In this document: piece after piece, positions 5,792 to 8,835 of the stretch
How the letters are laid out: each line of letters opens with the position of its first letter
How positions within the stretch are numbered: the first letter of the stretch is position 1
NCBI GenBank assembly: GCA_946478915.1
Contig: CAMLER010000180.1
Span: forward strand, 1 to 8,835
Origin: an uncultured Chryseolinea sp.
GTDB lineage: Bacteria; Bacteroidota; Bacteroidia; Cytophagales; Cyclobacteriaceae
Length of the DNA: 8,835 bases
Reading direction: 5' to 3'
The notes under the pieces: model-generated
Databases searched by the model: none
What the model was told of the DNA's origin: nothing
What the model saw: only the letters and a program-made list of their open reading frames with translations
Position numbers and translations under genes: made by a program

Positions 5792-6880
5792 TTAGTTGCT
5801 AATAATATAGTTCCAGCCGTAAGGGTCAGGCTCTACACCGAGTCTGATATCTGTAAGTTTCTTTTTTGCGCGAAGCTGGAAACTGTCTTGAGATGGTTCA
5901 CTAAGTTTATAATCCCTTCCATCAATATTGATAGAGGCAACAGGAGACACAACGGCCGCGGTACCTGTCCCGAAAGCCTCTGTAAGAGCTCCGCTCTTAA
6001 AACTTTCTTCTATCTCGTCCACGCTCACACGTCTTTCTTCCACCGTCATTCCAAGTCCGGGTGCAAGTTTTAAAATTGAGTCGCGGGTAACACCGTCAAG
6101 CAAAGCTGTTGTCAGCTTTGGAGTGACCAGTTTTCCGTTGATAACAAACATGATGTTCATCACGCCTGCTTCATCGATGTATTTGTGTTCTTTTGCATCC
6201 GTCCAAAGTACCTGATCGAATCCCTCCTGCCGCGCAATTTGTCCGGGATAAAAAGCACCACCATAATTTCCAGCACATTTCGCAAAGCCCGTTCCTCCTT
6301 CTGCAGCACGAACAAAGGTTCTTTCGACTTTAAGACGGGTAGGGGCACTAAAGTAAGCACCTGCCGGGCTTGTGAGTATTATGAACTTAAAATGGTCAGC
6401 AATTTTCACGCGCAGGCGAGGTTCAAATGCAAAAACCACTGGACGAATATATAAGGATGCTCCATCTGCCATTGGGATCCAATCTTTTTCTGTCTCCACA
6501 ATGGCGTGCACCCCTTGCATAAAGAGTTCTTCCGGTATTTCAGGCATGCACATCCTGGCTAGCGACTTGTTTAATCGCTCCGCGTGTTTTTGAGGGCGAA
6601 ATATGCACGTGTCGCCATCTTTATTCCGAAATGCTTTCAGTCCTTCAAAAACCGACTGGCCGTAATGAATTGATAGCATAGCGGGCGACATCGGTATGTC
6701 GCCGAAGGGAACGATCTTCGGTGCCTGCCATTTATTGTCCAAAAAATCGACCATTAACATGTGATCGGAAATGTATTTGCCGAATTCCAGGTTATTAAAA
6801 TCAATCTCCCCTAAACGCGATTTTTTAGTACGTTCAATTGCAAAGCTAGGCCTCGTGGTGGATATCATGTTCTTTGTCAT
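5792..6880 (-). CDS. ilvE: branched-chain-amino-acid aminotransferase
   Basis: IlvE transfers the amino group between glutamate and the 2-oxo acids of leucine, isoleucine and valine: the last step of synthesis and first of breakdown. The 362 residues fit the class II (eukaryote-like, about 355 residues) branch of fold-type IV PLP enzymes. Visible signatures are MLSIHYGQSVFEGLKAFR at 68-85, YIRPVVFAFEP at 144-154, GGTGFAKCAGNYGGA at 195-209 with the PLP-binding Lys201, YIDEAGVMNIMFV at 234-246 and the phosphate-binding EAFGTGTAAVVSPV at 301-314. The class II C-terminal ending DPYGWNYIISN is present. M5 is an alternative start in frame. It lies upstream of the leu operon on the same strand but two genes and a terminator-like hairpin separate them, so co-regulation is plausible and co-transcription is not shown. 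Confidence 0.95.
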   Translation of the reverse strand: MTKNMISTTRPSFAIERTKKSRLGEIDFNNLEFGKYISDHMLMVDFLDNKWQAPKIVPFGDIPMSPAMLSIHYGQSVFEGLKAFRNKDGDTCIFRPQKHAERLNKSLARMCMPEIPEELFMQGVHAIVETEKDWIPMADGASLYIRPVVFAFEPRLRVKIADHFKFIILTSPAGAYFSAPTRLKVERTFVRAAEGGTGFAKCAGNYGGAFYPGQIARQEGFDQVLWTDAKEHKYIDEAGVMNIMFVINGKLVTPKLTTALLDGVTRDSILKLAPGLGMTVEERRVSVDEIEESFKSGALTEAFGTGTAAVVSPVASINIDGRDYKLSEPSQDSFQLRAKKKLTDIRLGVEPDPYGWNYIISN

Positions 6881-6930
6881 TTTATGCGGCTAAATTTCAT
6901 CATATTCTATCAATTTTTCGCTTCATCGAA

Positions 6931-6938
6931 CGAATTTA
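6931..6938 (-). promoter_or_regulatory. weak candidate -7 element for ilvE
   Basis: TAAATTCG on the minus strand matches seven of eight positions of TAnnTTTG in the 97-nt gap before ilvE. Transcription would begin about 43 nt upstream of the ATG. No -33 TTG is found at 19-21 nt, and no terminator hairpin is visible after the preceding gene, so read-through from it is equally possible. Confidence 0.25.
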
Positions 6939-6977
6939 TCGCCAGTTAACATGAAACGGTCTCTGGATGAGAAAAGA

Positions 6978-8387
6978 TCAATTTGCCTGGAGTATTTTCA
7001 TTTTTTCATGGATACTGTTTAGCACGCGGAACGCCAAATCCATGTCTTCATTGGTTGTAAGCCAGTTTGAAATCGCAGCACGGATGGCGGGCACTCCCCT
7101 GTAATTGGTGGGCGTAAAGAACACGCGACCATCATCTCTCACTGCATTCAAAAATGTTTTCACGGTCTCCATTGAAACATTTTCCTCATTCATGGTGAAG
7201 CATACCACATTCATTTTTACAGGTGCCAGCAATGTAAAGTCGGTCGATTTTTCAAGCAGATCTCCCAAATAATGTGCTGCCTCGCAGTTCCGTTCCACAA
7301 TTTCCTGGTGTCCCTCTTTGCCATAAGCAACAAGCGTGAACCAAGCAGGCAATGCTCTGAATCTGCGAGAATTCTCGGGCGTATAGTGAAAGAAATCGGG
7401 GCTGGCCGCGGGATCGCCGAGATACGCAGCACTATTCTGAAATACGCGCAATTGAATGTTTTTGTGTTTGGTGAATTGCATTGAAGAATCGTATGGCACA
7501 TTTAACCATTTATGTGCATCAATGGTAATACTGTCGGCGTGATTAATTCCGTTCATGAGATGCGCATATTTTTCACTACACGCAGCGAAGCCACCGAACG
7601 CAGCATCGACGTGCAACCAAAAAGTATATTTTGTTTTGAGTTTTCCGATGGCCTCAAGGTCATCAAAGTCAACCGTATTTACAGTGCCTGCATTGGCAAC
7701 TACAATTGTCGGAGTGGAGATCTTTTGGAGAGTTTTTTCCAACTCAGCAACGTCAATGGCTTCACGTCCGGCAATTGTCGGAACATTAACGAGCGCGTTG
7801 CGACCAATACCCAACATCGACAGAGACTTAAAAATGCTGGAGTGAGCCGTACCGCTAAGAACTTTAAGTGGAAATGAATCAGTTAATCCCTCATTGCTGA
7901 AATCTTTTCCACGTTGTTCGCCGACCCACTGTCGGGCTATTGCAAGATTTGTAAAATTTGCCATTGTAGCCCCCGTCACGAAGCTGCCAAAATAATCCTG
8001 CGACAATCCAAAGAGATCCTTAAGGAAATGAATTGTTTGACGTTCAATTTGGGGCGCAATGGAGTCATTGCTTCCGCAAGCATTTTGATCGTAAGCACTA
8101 ACAAGCCAATCTCCTGCTACAGATGCGGGCGTCGAGCCGCCGGTTACGAACCCGAAATATCTAGGTCCCGCGCTATTCGCGAGTAGTCCCGCAAAATTCT
8201 TTTCGAAATATTCAAGCGTTGCATGTGCGCCAATTCCTATTGAAGGAAGTGGTGTCATGTTGATATCGGGAATATACCTTCCTGGAGGCAACGTTTCACG
8301 CCGACCGAGATGTTGCTCGACATTGTCAACGGTGTGTTGCAGGATACTTTTAAAGTTCTCTAGATCTTTCTGCAGGTGCATAAGCAT
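6978..8387 (-). CDS. group II pyridoxal-phosphate-dependent decarboxylase (substrate unknown)
   Basis: This 469-residue protein belongs to the group II PLP decarboxylases (aromatic amino acid, glutamate, diaminobutyrate and related decarboxylases), which turn amino acids into amines plus CO2. Motifs in order: GPRYFGFVTGG at 74-84, SFVTGATMANFTNLAIAR at 135-152 for phosphate binding, SGTAHSSIFKS at 178-188 with His182 expected to stack on the cofactor, VANAGTVNTVDFDDL at 230-244, HVDAAFGG at 259-266 with Asp261 facing the pyridine nitrogen, and SITIDAHKWLNVPYD at 286-300 with the Schiff-base Lys293. The motifs needed for cofactor chemistry are present. The substrate cannot be read from sequence. 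Some family members catalyse other PLP reactions, such as oxidative deamination. Met3 is an alternative start. It follows the PaiB-like gene by 32 nt, which suggests co-transcription. Confidence 0.88.
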   Translation of the reverse strand: MLMHLQKDLENFKSILQHTVDNVEQHLGRRETLPPGRYIPDINMTPLPSIGIGAHATLEYFEKNFAGLLANSAGPRYFGFVTGGSTPASVAGDWLVSAYDQNACGSNDSIAPQIERQTIHFLKDLFGLSQDYFGSFVTGATMANFTNLAIARQWVGEQRGKDFSNEGLTDSFPLKVLSGTAHSSIFKSLSMLGIGRNALVNVPTIAGREAIDVAELEKTLQKISTPTIVVANAGTVNTVDFDDLEAIGKLKTKYTFWLHVDAAFGGFAACSEKYAHLMNGINHADSITIDAHKWLNVPYDSSMQFTKHKNIQLRVFQNSAAYLGDPAASPDFFHYTPENSRRFRALPAWFTLVAYGKEGHQEIVERNCEAAHYLGDLLEKSTDFTLLAPVKMNVVCFTMNEENVSMETVKTFLNAVRDDGRVFFTPTNYRGVPAIRAAISNWLTTNEDMDLAFRVLNSIHEKMKILQAN

Positions 8388-8419
8388 AGTACCATTCTTA
8401 AAATGTAAAATGTATTTTG

Positions 8420-8835
8420 TCAGGATTCCGCTAGATTTTTTTTCATCTCCGTGGCCACGCCCAGGGATGAAGCATCATTCCGTTTTTCCAGCTCTTCGAT
8501 GATCGCCAGTTGATTTTTCTTATTTCTGTTCTGAGACATTTTATAAGATGCTTCAAGGCCGGTAATTGAAATTTCAAACCCCACAATTCCTTTCAATGAA
8601 TGCTGTATATAATCAGGCGACATTCGTTCTACGGAAACAGGATTCCGCGATCCTGTTTCATACTTGTCCACAAGCCTCTTCAGCGAATCCAACAATTCAT
8701 CACCTTCAATTATTCGTATGGTTCCATAAGCGTGAACGGCGATATAATTCCATGTCGGGACGTTTTCGTGGTCGTACCAGGATGAAGAAATATATGCGTG
8801 AGGTCCCGTGAAGATTGCCAGAACTTCGCGACCTG
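8420..8835 (-). CDS. PaiB-family FMN-binding protein, C-terminal part (start outside the window)
   Basis: The frame is open from the window edge (first full codon at 8833) to a TGA at 8420, giving 137 visible residues of a family that is usually about 205-210 long. The visible part starts GREVLAIFTGPHAYISSSWY and continues with HENVPTWNYIAVHAYGTIRII, the strongly conserved flavin-reductase-like split-barrel core of PaiB. The C-terminal KGIVGFEISITGLEASYKMSQNR is also typical. Bacillus subtilis PaiB is described as a negative regulator of protease and sporulation genes and is encoded with PaiA, a polyamine acetyltransferase. Biochemical function of most homologues is unknown, and no DNA-binding domain is visible here. 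It precedes the PLP decarboxylase by 32 nt and probably shares its transcript. Confidence 0.9.
   Translation of the reverse strand, partial: GREVLAIFTGPHAYISSSWYDHENVPTWNYIAVHAYGTIRIIEGDELLDSLKRLVDKYETGSRNPVSVERMSPDYIQHSLKGIVGFEISITGLEASYKMSQNRNKKNQLAIIEELEKRNDASSLGVATEMKKNLAES

Overview
The window reads as ordinary chromosome of a Bacteroidota bacterium, most likely a Cytophagales-type lineage. This rests on protein style (LeuA with [10 protein letters not shown], a 362-residue class II branched-chain aminotransferase, a PaiB-like protein with WYDHENVPTWNY), on A-rich start regions without Shine-Dalgarno sequences, and on TAnnTTTG-like -7 elements. The genus is not resolved. All nine recognisable protein genes lie on the minus strand, so the window is best read from 8835 down to 1.

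In transcription order: a PaiB-type FMN-binding protein (8835-8420, N-terminus outside the window) is followed after 32 nt by a group II PLP-dependent decarboxylase (8387-6978). Then come the branched-chain aminotransferase ilvE (6880-5792), a zinc-free MDR-family oxidoreductase (5668-4670) and a small Dabb-domain protein with a Tat-like signal (4543-4139). A 283-nt gap follows, then the leucine operon in the order leuC (3855-2446), leuD (2344-1757), leuB (1719-625), leuA (552 to beyond base 1).

The leu genes supply the full chain-extension route from 2-oxoisovalerate to 2-oxoisocaproate: LeuA condenses, LeuCD isomerises, LeuB oxidises. IlvE, encoded nearby, performs the final transamination to leucine and also serves isoleucine and valine.

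The most interesting non-coding region is the gap before leuC. It holds a strong GC-rich hairpin followed by a broken U-tract, which looks like an intrinsic terminator. Just upstream is a 12-codon open frame, MEMILRISSILP, with three Ile and two Leu codons, whose stop codon sits inside a second small hairpin. I interpret this as a possible leader-peptide attenuator of the leu operon. The terminator-like hairpin is well supported; the leader peptide and mechanism are inference.

The second notable structure is the leuC-leuD gap, which is almost entirely two adjacent blocks of six degenerate heptanucleotide repeats. The other two leu gene junctions also carry short direct repeats. I found no mobile element, CRISPR array, tRNA or rRNA, and no unambiguous novel multi-gene system.
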